A stretch of DNA of 35,252 nt from Clostridiaceae bacterium. GTDB lineage: Bacteria > Bacillota > Clostridia > Oscillospirales > Acutalibacteraceae. Under the pieces are notes generated by a model. It was not told the origin of the DNA. It ran no database searches and saw only the letters and a program-made list of their open reading frames with translations. The DNA is taken from the NCBI GenBank assembly GCA_904501705.1, contig CAJGCA010000010.1, positions 1-35,252 on the forward strand. The letters run 5' to 3'. This document shows, piece after piece, positions 7,456 to 14,635 of the stretch. The position numbers were made by a program, and so were the translations under genes. Positions within the stretch are counted from its first letter, which is position 1. Every line of letters starts with the position of its first letter.

Positions 7456-8562
7456 TTGAGAAAATTGACCTGTCTGCTGACAGCCGTCATTCTGTGCGGA
7501 ATGCTGGGCGGCTGCGGCTCGTGGCAAACGACCGAAAAAACGGTCACACTGAACGTGTATAACTGGGGCGAATACATCGACGACGAGATCCTCGACGTCA
7601 ACGCCCTGTTTGAAGAGGAGACCGGTATCAAGGTTAATTACAAGACCTTTGAGAGCAACGAGTCGATGTACACGATACTGGAGTCCGGCGCGGCGGAATA
7701 CGACGTGGTCATTCCGTCGGATTATATGATCGGTAAGATGATCCAAGAGGGGATGCTGGCAAAGCTCAACTTCAACAACATCCCGAACTACAAGTTTATT
7801 GACGAGGCCCACAAGGGCTTGGAGTATGACCCGAACAACGAGTATTCCGTCCCGTATACGTGGGGCACGGTCGGCATTTTCTACAACAAGAAATATGTCG
7901 ACGAGGCGGACCTTGCACAGGGCTGGGATATTCTGTGGAATGAGAAATACGCGGGCAAGATCTTTATGTTCGACAACGCGCGCGATTCCTTTGCCATCGC
8001 GCTCAAAAAGCTGGGGTATTCGATGAACACCACCGACCCCGCGCACTGGCAGGCGGCCTACGACGCGCTCGCCGAACAAAAGCCGCTCGTACAGGGCTAT
8101 TTTATGGATCAGGTGTTCCAGAAGATGACCAATGAGGAAGGGTGGCTCGCGCCCTACTATTCGGGCGACGGCGCCAATATGATCACCGGCGAGGACGGCA
8201 ACGAGAACATCGGCTATTTCGTCCCGCATCAGGGTACGAACCTGTTCATCGATGCGATGTGTGTGTTATCCACCACCAAGCATCAAGCGGAGGCAGAGCA
8301 GTACATTAATTTTATGTGCCGCACCGACGTCGCGACCGCGAATGCGGAATACATCTGCTATTCCACCCCGCATACCGCGGCACTCGCCGAGTTAGACCCC
8401 GAGGTGTCGGGCGACCCGATGTTCTATCCCGATAAGGCGGTCATCGACAAGACCGAGGTGTTTATCACCCTGCCTGAGGACACCCTCAAGCTGCAGAAGG
8501 ATCTGTGGATCAAGCTCAAATGCCTGCGCGACCGCCCCTCGTGGTGGCCGTTCCCATCTTGA
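7456..8562 (+). CDS. potD: Polyamine-binding lipoprotein PotD
   Basis: The 368-residue product is the extracytoplasmic substrate-binding component. A lipoprotein signal MRKLTCLLTAVILCGMLGGC ends in a lipobox (L17-G-G-C20), so the mature protein is lipid-anchored. The mature part has the PotD/PotF-type segments LNVYNWGEYID, YDVVIPSDYMI, YSVPYTWGTVGI and EQYINFMCR. Translation starts at a TTG (7456), 6-7 bases after AAAGGAGA; no ATG is suitably placed. Only 4 bases separate it from potC, and a strong terminator follows, so it closes the potABCD operon. The exact polyamine bound cannot be told from sequence alone. Confidence 0.9.
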   Translation: MRKLTCLLTAVILCGMLGGCGSWQTTEKTVTLNVYNWGEYIDDEILDVNALFEEETGIKVNYKTFESNESMYTILESGAAEYDVVIPSDYMIGKMIQEGMLAKLNFNNIPNYKFIDEAHKGLEYDPNNEYSVPYTWGTVGIFYNKKYVDEADLAQGWDILWNEKYAGKIFMFDNARDSFAIALKKLGYSMNTTDPAHWQAAYDALAEQKPLVQGYFMDQVFQKMTNEEGWLAPYYSGDGANMITGEDGNENIGYFVPHQGTNLFIDAMCVLSTTKHQAEAEQYINFMCRTDVATANAEYICYSTPHTAALAELDPEVSGDPMFYPDKAVIDKTEVFITLPEDTLKLQKDLWIKLKCLRDRPSWWPFPS

Positions 8563-8575
8563 ATAAAACGAATGA

Positions 8576-8608
8576 ACCCGACGGGAGATTTTCTCCCGTC
8601 GGGTTTTT
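8576..8608 (+). terminator. Intrinsic terminator after potD
   Basis: ACCCGACGGGAG (8576-8587) pairs perfectly with CTCCCGTCGGGT (8593-8604) around a five-base loop and is followed by a T run. It separates the pot operon from spoIVA. Confidence 0.92.
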
Positions 8609-8612
8609 GCTT

Positions 8613-8642
8613 GGCATAATGCCGCAACTCTGCACATATTGA
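8613..8642 (+). promoter_or_regulatory. Possible sigma-E promoter of spoIVA
   Basis: GGCATAAT (8613-8620) matches 7 of 8 positions of the Bacillus sigma-E -35 consensus (GKCATATT). After 14 bases comes CATATTGA (8635-8642), which keeps the CATA half of the -10 consensus. Transcription would start near 8649, leaving the ribosome binding site at 8664-8669 in the transcript. spoIVA is a sigma-E gene in Bacillus. The -10 match is only partial. Confidence 0.4.
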
Positions 8643-8676
8643 TGTACAAACACCAATACGAGCGGAGGAAATGACA

Positions 8677-10158
8677 ATGGAAACAACGAACAGTTTGTAT
8701 CAGGATATCGCGGCGCGCACCGGCGGCGATATTTATCTGGGCGTGGTGGGGCCGGTGCGTACCGGCAAATCCACCTTTATCAAGCGGTTTATGGATACGT
8801 TGGTCATCCCCAATATGACGGATGGCTATCGTCGCGAGCGGGCGAATGACGAGCTGCCGCAGTCTGCCGCGGGGCGCACCATTATGACCACCGAGCCGAA
8901 ATTTATCCCCGAGCAGGCGGCGCAGGTGTCCCCCGATGGGGTGACGGATATGCGGGTGCGGCTTATCGACTGCGTCGGGTACATCGTTCCCTCGGCGCTT
9001 GGGTATATCGAGGAAGAACAGCCGCGTATGGTCAAGACCCCGTGGTATGACGAGGAGATTCCGTTTAATATGGCGGCGGAGGAGGGCACCCGCCGCGTTA
9101 TTAACGAGCATTCCACTATCGGGTTGGTGATCACCACCGACGGCAGCATTACCGATATTCCGCGGGAGGAATACGCCGCCGCCGAGGAACGGGTGGTGCG
9201 GGAGCTCAAAGACATTAACAAACCTTTTGCGGTGCTGCTCAACGCCGTTGACCCCAACACCGCCGCCACACAGGCGCTCGCGGCAGAGCTTAGCGACCAA
9301 TACGGCGTACCTGTGTTGGCGGTTAACTGCCGCGATATGACCCAGCAGGAAATGTTATCCATTTTAGAGGCGGTGCTGTCCCAGTTCCCACTCAAGGAGG
9401 TCGGGGTCGCTCTGCCGCGCTGGGTGATGCAGCTCGATCGCACGCATCCGGTGCGCGCGTCGATCACACAGGCGGTCAAGGGCGCGGCGGTCGGTGTCGA
9501 GCGCGTGCGGGATACCGCGAAGTTTGCTGAATCGCTTTGTCGCTGTGACTACGTCGATGCTGCGTCCACTGAGCGTGTGGATCTCGGTACAGGCGTCGCG
9601 ATGGTGACGGTGATGCTGCAGCCGCAACTCTTTTATCAGATCCTCGGTGAGACGACGGGGTTGGAGATTGCTGACGAAGGCGCTTTGATGGCGTGTATGC
9701 TGGAGATGGCGCAGACGGCAAAAAAATATGAGAAGATCCGCGGTGCGCTCGAGCAGGTCGAGGCGACGGGCTATGGCATCGTGATGCCTGAGATGGAGGA
9801 GATGACCCTCGAGGAGCCCGAGTTGCTGCGGCAGAGCGGGCGTTACGGTGTGCGGCTTCGCGCCGCGGCGCCGTCCATTCATATGATGAAGGCGCAGATT
9901 ACCACCGAGGTCAGCCCCATCGTCGGCTCGGAGCGGCAGAGCGAGGAGCTGGTCAGCTATCTGCTCGGACAGTTTGAGGAGGAGCCGAGCCGTATTTGGG
10001 AGTCCAATATCTTCGGCACCTCGCTGTACGGGCTTGTCAACGAGGGGTTGCATAACAAACTGCACCACATGCCCGAGGACGCGCGCCAGAAGCTCAAGGA
10101 GACGGTCGAGCGCATCATCAACGAGGGCTGTAACGGACTGATTTGCATTATTGTTTGA
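8677..10158 (+). CDS. spoIVA: Stage IV sporulation protein A (spore coat morphogenetic ATPase)
   Basis: The 493-residue product matches the length of Bacillus SpoIVA (492). The N-terminus (METTNSLYQDIAARTGGDIY) and the P-loop GPVRTGKST are typical, followed by DCVGY (Walker B region), the LNAVDP motif, and the family's C-terminal end (LHHMPEDARQKLKETVERI, then GCNGLICIIV). The protein hydrolyses ATP and polymerises on the forespore outer membrane as the base of the coat, in the mother cell. An ATG two codons earlier (8671) is only one base after GGAGGA, so ATG 8677 (7 bases) is preferred and matches the family start. It stands alone after the pot terminator and leads into the two downstream sporulation-type genes. 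Confidence 0.96.
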   Translation: METTNSLYQDIAARTGGDIYLGVVGPVRTGKSTFIKRFMDTLVIPNMTDGYRRERANDELPQSAAGRTIMTTEPKFIPEQAAQVSPDGVTDMRVRLIDCVGYIVPSALGYIEEEQPRMVKTPWYDEEIPFNMAAEEGTRRVINEHSTIGLVITTDGSITDIPREEYAAAEERVVRELKDINKPFAVLLNAVDPNTAATQALAAELSDQYGVPVLAVNCRDMTQQEMLSILEAVLSQFPLKEVGVALPRWVMQLDRTHPVRASITQAVKGAAVGVERVRDTAKFAESLCRCDYVDAASTERVDLGTGVAMVTVMLQPQLFYQILGETTGLEIADEGALMACMLEMAQTAKKYEKIRGALEQVEATGYGIVMPEMEEMTLEEPELLRQSGRYGVRLRAAAPSIHMMKAQITTEVSPIVGSERQSEELVSYLLGQFEEEPSRIWESNIFGTSLYGLVNEGLHNKLHHMPEDARQKLKETVERIINEGCNGLICIIV

Positions 10159-10166
10159 GGTAATCA

Positions 10167-10538
10167 ATGATTAAACAGGATTATGAGACCGCCGTCGCAC
10201 AGGCGGCGGTACGGGAAAAGCGTATCGAGGAGAAAAAAGCCCTTGAAGCCGCCGTGACAGAGAAGGAAAAACCGTCGAAAGCGGTCGGCGGCTGGCAGGT
10301 GGTGGCGGTGCAGTGCATCGCCTGCGCCGTTATCCTGCTGCTCGCCTTGTTTGTGCGGGTCGGCGGCGGGGCTGCCTATGATGAGCTGCGGCAGGGGTTT
10401 AGCGACAGCCTGCGCAGCAATGATTTGATGGCGGCGCTCGCCGAGCTTTGGGACGGTGAGCCGACGGATACGCTGTCGAGCGACCCGCTCGAGGAGGACG
10501 GCGAACCGCCGCCCGAGGAGTCACAGCCGAATGCTTGA
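10167..10538 (+). CDS. Small single-span membrane protein, possible SpoIVFA-like partner
   Basis: The 123-residue product has a charged, helical cytoplasmic part (residues 1-40), one hydrophobic span (about 44-65, ending LLALFVRVGG), a short helix (YDELRQGFSDSLR) and an acidic, proline-rich tail. It lies 8 bases after spoIVA, and its last codons overlap the start of the SpoIVFB-like protease gene by 8 bases. In Bacillus that position and topology belong to SpoIVFA, which tethers SpoIVFB, but SpoIVFA also carries a LytM/M23 domain that is absent here. The link to SpoIVFA is inferred from gene order and membrane layout, not from sequence identity. Confidence 0.6.
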   Translation: MIKQDYETAVAQAAVREKRIEEKKALEAAVTEKEKPSKAVGGWQVVAVQCIACAVILLLALFVRVGGGAAYDELRQGFSDSLRSNDLMAALAELWDGEPTDTLSSDPLEEDGEPPPEESQPNA

Positions 10539-11118
10539 GGGGCGCGTTGCGGGGGTGCGCTGCCGCGTGAGTTTATTGTTCCCCGCCTTGTTGACGGGGT
10601 TGCTGCTCGCGCAGGCGGACTCGCTCGCGGTGTCCTGCGTGCTCGCGTCCGTGATGCACGAGGGTGGGCATCTGCTCGCAATGCTCGCGCTCGGTTGCCC
10701 GCCACGTGTGTGCACCCTCGGTGCGTTCGGGATGCGCATCGAGATGGATGCCGCGCGGTTGGTTGGCTATCATCGTAATATCCTCATTTCCTTCGCGGGA
10801 CCGCTGGTCAACCTTGTTGCCACTCCGCTTTTGGGGGCGTGCGGCTGCGTGCCGGCGGCGGTGGTGCATCTCACCCTCGCGGTATTCAATCTCCTGCCCG
10901 CGGCGGCACTTGACGGTGGGCAGATCTTGCGGTGCCTCTTTTGCCTCCTGGGCAAAGAGGCGCGTGCAGACCAATGGCTGCGGGTGCTGTCGGCGACGGT
11001 GCTGCTGCCGCTCGCCGTATGGTCTTTTTGGCTATTTTTATCAGGGTGTGGGAATGGGACGTTACTCATCGTCAGCGGTTATCTGACCGCGCTCATCTTT
11101 TTTCATCCGCAAAATTAA
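10531..11118 (+). CDS. spoIVFB: SpoIVFB-like site-2 protease (M50 metallopeptidase)
   Basis: The 195-residue product is an integral membrane zinc protease. HEGGH at about residues 49-53 is the HExxH metal site, and NLLPAAALDGGQ at about 120-131 is the NxxPxxxxDG motif carrying the third ligand. About five or six hydrophobic segments surround these sites. In sporulation, SpoIVFB cleaves pro-sigma-K in the outer forespore membrane. ATG 10531 overlaps the upstream gene by 8 bases, with GAGGAG about 11 bases before it; the open frame upstream is a shadow. Bacillus SpoIVFB has about 288 residues, including a C-terminal CBS domain, which is missing here, so ATP sensing would differ. Assignment rests on motifs plus the spoIVA neighbourhood. 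Confidence 0.78.
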   Translation: MLEGRVAGVRCRVSLLFPALLTGLLLAQADSLAVSCVLASVMHEGGHLLAMLALGCPPRVCTLGAFGMRIEMDAARLVGYHRNILISFAGPLVNLVATPLLGACGCVPAAVVHLTLAVFNLLPAAALDGGQILRCLFCLLGKEARADQWLRVLSATVLLPLAVWSFWLFLSGCGNGTLLIVSGYLTALIFFHPQN

Positions 11119-11135
11119 AAAATCGTAAAAACCTC

Positions 11136-11164
11136 TTGACAGCGATGGAAAAGGCTGTTATAAT
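11136..11164 (+). promoter_or_regulatory. Consensus sigma-A promoter of infC-rpmI-rplT
   Basis: TTGACA (11136-11141) and TATAAT (11159-11164) are separated by exactly 17 bases, a perfect consensus. The AAAAACCTC just upstream of the -35 recurs at the rpsU promoter. Confidence 0.93.
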
Positions 11165-11270
11165 CTTCGAGAAAACCAAGCAGAGCGTTTGCCCGCTCTC
11201 ACCTCAGGAGTCCGTTCCGAAGGGTTGATACAGATTATTTCTCCTGCTATTTTTGCGGGATTTCTGTGTG

Positions 11271-11299
11271 TGCGGGCAGCGTGGCTGTCCGCATTTTTT
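11271..11299 (+). terminator. Leader attenuator upstream of infC
   Basis: TGCGGGCAG (11271-11279) pairs with CTGTCCGCA (11285-11293) around CGTGG and is followed by six T, an intrinsic terminator placed before the coding region. In Firmicutes infC-rpmI-rplT leaders, L20 controls read-through at such a terminator. The hairpin is seen; L20 control is inferred from the family. Confidence 0.75.
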
Positions 11300-11317
11300 G
11301 TTTGGGGGTGTTTTACC

Positions 11318-11836
11318 ATAGCTAAGAAAGAAATGCAGATCAACGAGCAGATCCGAGATAACGAGCTGCGCATTATCGGTGCTGACGGCGCTCAGTTGGG
11401 CGTGATGTCCGCGCGCGAGGCGCAGGCGCTCGCCGACGAGGCGGGTCTCGATCTCGTCAAGATCGCGCCGACGGCGACTCCACCCGTGTGCCGCATTATG
11501 GACTACGGCAAGTACCGTTTCGAGCAGGCGAAGAAAGAAAAGGAAGCCCGCAAGAATCAGCACGTCGTCGACATCAAGGAAGTCCGCCTCGGCCTGAACA
11601 CCGACATCGGCGACTTCAACACCAAGGTCAACCAGGCGACCAAGTTCCTGCAGCACGGCGACAAGGTCAAGGTCAGCATCCGCTTCCGGGGCCGTGAGAT
11701 GGGCCACCCTGAGATGGGTCTTGAGTCGATGCGTCGTTTCGCCGAGGCGTGCGCCGAGGTCGCGAACATCGAGAAGCCCGCGAAGCTCGAGGGCCGTCAC
11801 ATGCTGATGTTCCTGGCACCCAAGTCTGCCAAATAA
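11318..11836 (+). CDS. infC: Translation initiation factor IF-3
   Basis: The 172-residue product binds the 30S subunit and proofreads start-codon pairing. Typical IF-3 stretches are INEQIRDNELRIIG, PVCRIMDYGKYRFEQAKKEK and SIRFRGREMGHPEMG, with the end EGRHMLMFLAPK. Family alignment places the start near IAKKEMQINEQ. The codon there is ATA (11318), about 8 bases after GGGGGTG, in keeping with the rare AUU/AUA-type starts used for infC autoregulation. The alternative is ATG 11333, giving 167 residues with a weak ribosome binding site. The open frame back to 11189 runs through the leader terminator and is not real. First gene of the infC-rpmI-rplT operon. Confidence 0.93.
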   Translation: MAKKEMQINEQIRDNELRIIGADGAQLGVMSAREAQALADEAGLDLVKIAPTATPPVCRIMDYGKYRFEQAKKEKEARKNQHVVDIKEVRLGLNTDIGDFNTKVNQATKFLQHGDKVKVSIRFRGREMGHPEMGLESMRRFAEACAEVANIEKPAKLEGRHMLMFLAPKSAK

Positions 11837-11908
11837 GGCAGGGAAAATCAATTCGTTGCGTACGGGCTTTGCCCGTTTACACAAAACCTATTAAGGAGGA
11901 CATTCAAT

Positions 11909-12106
11909 ATGCCTAAGATCAAGACGCACAGCGGTGCGAAAAAGCGTTTTAAGCTCAGCAAGACCGGCAAGGCCATCCGTGGTCATGCTTACAAGTCTCA
12001 CATCCTGAACAAGAAGACCACCAAGCGTAAGAGAAACCTGCGTAAGACTGCGACTGCCGACAAGACCAACTTGGCAGCGATCAAGCGCATGATCCCTTAC
12101 AAATAA
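11909..12106 (+). CDS. rpmI: Ribosomal protein bL35
   Basis: The 65-residue, very basic product starts MPKIKTHSGAKKRFKLSKTG and ends in IKRMIPYK, typical of bL35, a component of the large ribosomal subunit. AAGGAGGA lies 8-10 bases before ATG 11909. It sits 72 bases after infC and 27 bases before rplT, the conserved order. Confidence 0.97.
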   Translation: MPKIKTHSGAKKRFKLSKTGKAIRGHAYKSHILNKKTTKRKRNLRKTATADKTNLAAIKRMIPYK

Positions 12107-12133
12107 TGATTGATGAGACGGAGGTAAAGAAAC

Positions 12134-12490
12134 ATGGCTCGTATTAAAGGCGCAATGATGACGCGCAAAAGAAGAAAGAAAGTTCTCAAGCTGGCAAAGG
12201 GCTACTATGGTGCCAAGTCCAAGCTGTTCAAGACCGCGAAAGAAGCGGTGATGAAGTCCGGTCAGTATGCATACATCGGCCGTAAGCAGCGCAAGCGTGA
12301 CTTCCGCCGTCTGTGGATCGCCCGCATCAATGCCGCGGCGAAGCTCAACGGTATGAACTACTCCACCTTTATGAACGGTCTCAAGAAGGCCGGTGTCAGC
12401 CTCAACCGCAAGATGCTCGCTGAGCTCGCGGTGTCTGACGCGGCGGCGTTCACCGCTCTCACCGAGCAGGCGAAGGCAGCGCTCAAATAA
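12134..12490 (+). CDS. rplT: Ribosomal protein bL20
   Basis: The 118-residue product starts MARIKGAMMTRKRRKKVLKL and contains the bL20 signature YAYIGRKQRKRDFRRLWIAR. It binds 23S rRNA early in large-subunit assembly. In related bacteria it also binds the infC leader to shut down the operon. Full length, with a GGAGG-type site before ATG 12134 and a terminator after it. Confidence 0.97.
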   Translation: MARIKGAMMTRKRRKKVLKLAKGYYGAKSKLFKTAKEAVMKSGQYAYIGRKQRKRDFRRLWIARINAAAKLNGMNYSTFMNGLKKAGVSLNRKMLAELAVSDAAAFTALTEQAKAALK

Positions 12491-12499
12491 AAAGCTATG

Positions 12500-12534
12500 A
12501 TTGCGCCCGGCGGGTTTCCGTCGGGTGCAATTTT
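12500..12534 (+). terminator. Intrinsic terminator after rplT
   Basis: A 14-pair stem (12500-12513 with 12518-12531, two G-U pairs) around loop GTTT ends in a short T run. It closes the infC operon. Confidence 0.85.
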
Positions 12535-12588
12535 GCTTATTTCACTTAGATTTTACGCGAATTTCCCGCGATTTTAGGAGGGAAAATG

Positions 12589-13380
12589 ATGCTGATCACC
12601 AGTAAGGATAATCGCCTTGTCAAGGAGTGGCGAGCCCTGAATGAGCAGGCAAAACAGCGCCGTAAAACGGGGCTTTTCGCCATCGAGGGCGCGCGCCTGT
12701 GCGGCGATGCGCTCGCGAGCGGACTGACGCTCACGACGGTGCTGTACACCGCCGCCGCACGCGAGACCTATGCGACGGTTGTTGAGGGTCTGATCGCGGC
12801 GGCAGGGGAGGTTGCGGAGATTACCCCCGAGCTTGCCCGCTCGATGGCGGATACCGCTAACCCGCAAGGTGTATTTTGTGTTGCAAAATCTCTTGACATT
12901 CAGTTAAGTTTAGATACAATAGATAATATGGGTCGTTACGGCGTTCTGGAGGACATCCAAGACCCCGGCAATCTCGGCACGATGATCCGCACCGCGGAGG
13001 CGTTCGGGCTGGATGGCTTATTGTTGTCCTCGGGCTGTTGCGACATCTATAACCCGAAGGTGCTGCGCGCCAGTATGGGTGGGGTGTTTCGTTTGCCGCT
13101 GGCGGTGACGGAGGATCTTCCCGCCGCGATCGCGGCACTTCAGGCGCGGGGGATGACCGCGCTCGCCTGCGTGGTGGACACCGACGCCGAGCCGCTTCAC
13201 CGTGTGGAGAAGACGGCGGGCGTCTTATGCGTCATCGGCAACGAGGGCAATGGGCTGAAGCCCGCCACCGTTGCGGTGTGCAAGAAGCGGGTGACCATCC
13301 CGATGGCGGGTCGAGCCGAGTCGCTCAACGCGTCGATGGCGGCGGGTATCGCGATGTGGGAGATGACCCGCCCCGAATAA
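12589..13380 (+). CDS. TrmH-family (SPOUT) rRNA/tRNA 2'-O-methyltransferase
   Basis: The 263-residue product has an N-terminal substrate-binding domain (about residues 1-100, with the family motif GLFAIEGARLC) and a C-terminal SPOUT domain with a trefoil knot. Motif 1 is DIQDPGNLGTMIRTAEAFG, motif 2 IGNEGNGL, motif 3 IPMAGRAESLNASMAAGI. Such enzymes methylate ribose in rRNA or tRNA using S-adenosylmethionine; the target cannot be told from sequence. Two ATGs (12586, 12589) follow AGGAGGG; the second has the better spacing (6 bases). The linker between domains (12870-12930) is notably AT-rich and contains a promoter-like sequence. The gene opens a long run of closely packed genes. Confidence 0.9.
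   Translation: MLITSKDNRLVKEWRALNEQAKQRRKTGLFAIEGARLCGDALASGLTLTTVLYTAAARETYATVVEGLIAAAGEVAEITPELARSMADTANPQGVFCVAKSLDIQLSLDTIDNMGRYGVLEDIQDPGNLGTMIRTAEAFGLDGLLLSSGCCDIYNPKVLRASMGGVFRLPLAVTEDLPAAIAALQARGMTALACVVDTDAEPLHRVEKTAGVLCVIGNEGNGLKPATVAVCKKRVTIPMAGRAESLNASMAAGIAMWEMTRPE
12893..12920 (+). promoter_or_regulatory. Promoter-like sequence inside the TrmH-family gene
   Basis: TTGACA (12893-12898), 16 bases, then TACAAT (12915-12920), within an AT-rich patch in an otherwise GC-rich gene. It could feed dprA-topA and downstream genes, which have no other visible promoter. Sequence match only; it may simply reflect the codons of the inter-domain linker. Confidence 0.4.
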
Positions 13381-13409
13381 GTCGGTATTGTGTGACAGGA
13401 GGGAAGTCC

Positions 13410-14615
13410 GTGGACAGCCGCATATACTGGATCTGGCTTGCACAGGCATTGGGTCAGGGCGCACAGGCGATGGGCGATCTGCTGGACACCTTCGGCAGTG
13501 CCGCCGTCATCTACACGACAACCGATAAGGCACTGCGTGAGGCGGGAATACCGCCGCGTATCGTGCGTAAGCTGATGAATAAATCGCTTGCCGAGGCGCG
13601 CGCCATTCTCAACCGCGTGACACAGGCAGGCGACTGGGTGCTCACACCCGAGGATTCGCTGTATCCCGTCAACCTGCACCGCCTTGTTGACCGTCCTGCG
13701 GCATTATACTGTCGCGGCACGATGCCGGATATGGATGCCCGCCTAACCTTGGCGGTCGTCGGCACGCGGGAGCCCTCGGAGGAGGGCTGGCGTGAGGCGT
13801 ACAGCCTGTCATCGGGGCTGGCCGCGGGCGGTGCGATCATCGTCAGCGGCGGCGCGAAGGGCATTGATGCCGCCGCCCACGCGGGTGCACTGGAGAGCGG
13901 CGGAGCCACCGTCGCGGTGATGGGCTGCCCCGTGAACGGGAAGTACCCTCTCGAGAACCGTGCGCTGCGTGAGCGTATCGTCGCCGAGGGTGGTCTGCTT
14001 ATCAGCGAATTTCCTCACGGGAGCAAGGATAAGTGCATCTATCAGATCCGCAACCGTCTGATCGCGGGGCTGAGCCACGGCGTCTGCCTCGGCGAAACGC
14101 CGATACCCAGCGGCGGGCTGATCACCTCCCGCCTCGGTCGCGAGCAGGGTAAGGATATCTTCGCTCTGCCCGGTATGCTCGCGGGGCATCTTAACGACGG
14201 CGCTCACCGCGAGATCCGAAACGGCGCGGCGCTGATCACCTGTGCCGCCGACGTATTAGAGGAGTATGAGACGCTGTTCCCGGGACTGCTCGATCTCGAT
14301 GCGGCGAGAGAAACGCAGAAGCTGCTGGATAAGCACCCCGCGCAACAGCTCGGCGCGGAAAAGAAACCGAGAACGAAACAGGCAATACCGGTCGAGCCGT
14401 CGATAACGGCGGCGCCGTCGCCCGCGGAATGCCCCGACACGGCCTCTGCGGCGGCAAAGCAGGTGTATGCCTGCCTGACCGAGCAGCCCCGACCCGTGGA
14501 TGATCTGGCAGCCGAAACAGGCCTGCCTATCCCGGCGTTGCTCGGCGCATTAACAGAACTCGAAATGTTTGGCTGTGCCGCAAATGCCGCGGGACAGCAA
14601 TACTATAAACTTTGA
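13410..14615 (+). CDS. dprA: DNA-processing protein DprA/Smf
   Basis: The 401-residue product has a central Rossmann-like DprA domain: VVGTREPSEEG (in place of the usual GSR..S), IVSGGAKGIDAAAHAGALE, VMGCPVNGKYP and LLISEFPHG. A small N-terminal helix-hairpin-type region precedes it, and a C-terminal winged-helix-like domain (about residues 340-401) follows a Pro/Ala-rich linker. DprA loads RecA onto incoming single-stranded DNA during transformation, and is widely kept in species not known to be competent. The GTG start at 13410 has AGGAGG 7 bases upstream; the open frame further upstream overlaps the methyltransferase gene and is a shadow. It lies immediately before topA, a very common Firmicute arrangement. 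Confidence 0.92.
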   Translation: MDSRIYWIWLAQALGQGAQAMGDLLDTFGSAAVIYTTTDKALREAGIPPRIVRKLMNKSLAEARAILNRVTQAGDWVLTPEDSLYPVNLHRLVDRPAALYCRGTMPDMDARLTLAVVGTREPSEEGWREAYSLSSGLAAGGAIIVSGGAKGIDAAAHAGALESGGATVAVMGCPVNGKYPLENRALRERIVAEGGLLISEFPHGSKDKCIYQIRNRLIAGLSHGVCLGETPIPSGGLITSRLGREQGKDIFALPGMLAGHLNDGAHREIRNGAALITCAADVLEEYETLFPGLLDLDAARETQKLLDKHPAQQLGAEKKPRTKQAIPVEPSITAAPSPAECPDTASAAAKQVYACLTEQPRPVDDLAAETGLPIPALLGALTELEMFGCAANAAGQQYYKL

Positions 14616-14635
14616 TCTGGAAAGGATGAGTGGCT

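Noticed and set aside
8633..8662. Alternative sigma-E-like pair GCACATATT and AATACGAG before spoIVA
   Set aside because: The transcript would start at about 8669, after the ribosome binding site at 8664-8669, so it cannot serve spoIVA.
11189..11317. Upstream extension of infC to give 215 residues
   Set aside because: It would translate the leader and its terminator hairpin, and IF-3 proteins do not have such an N-terminus.
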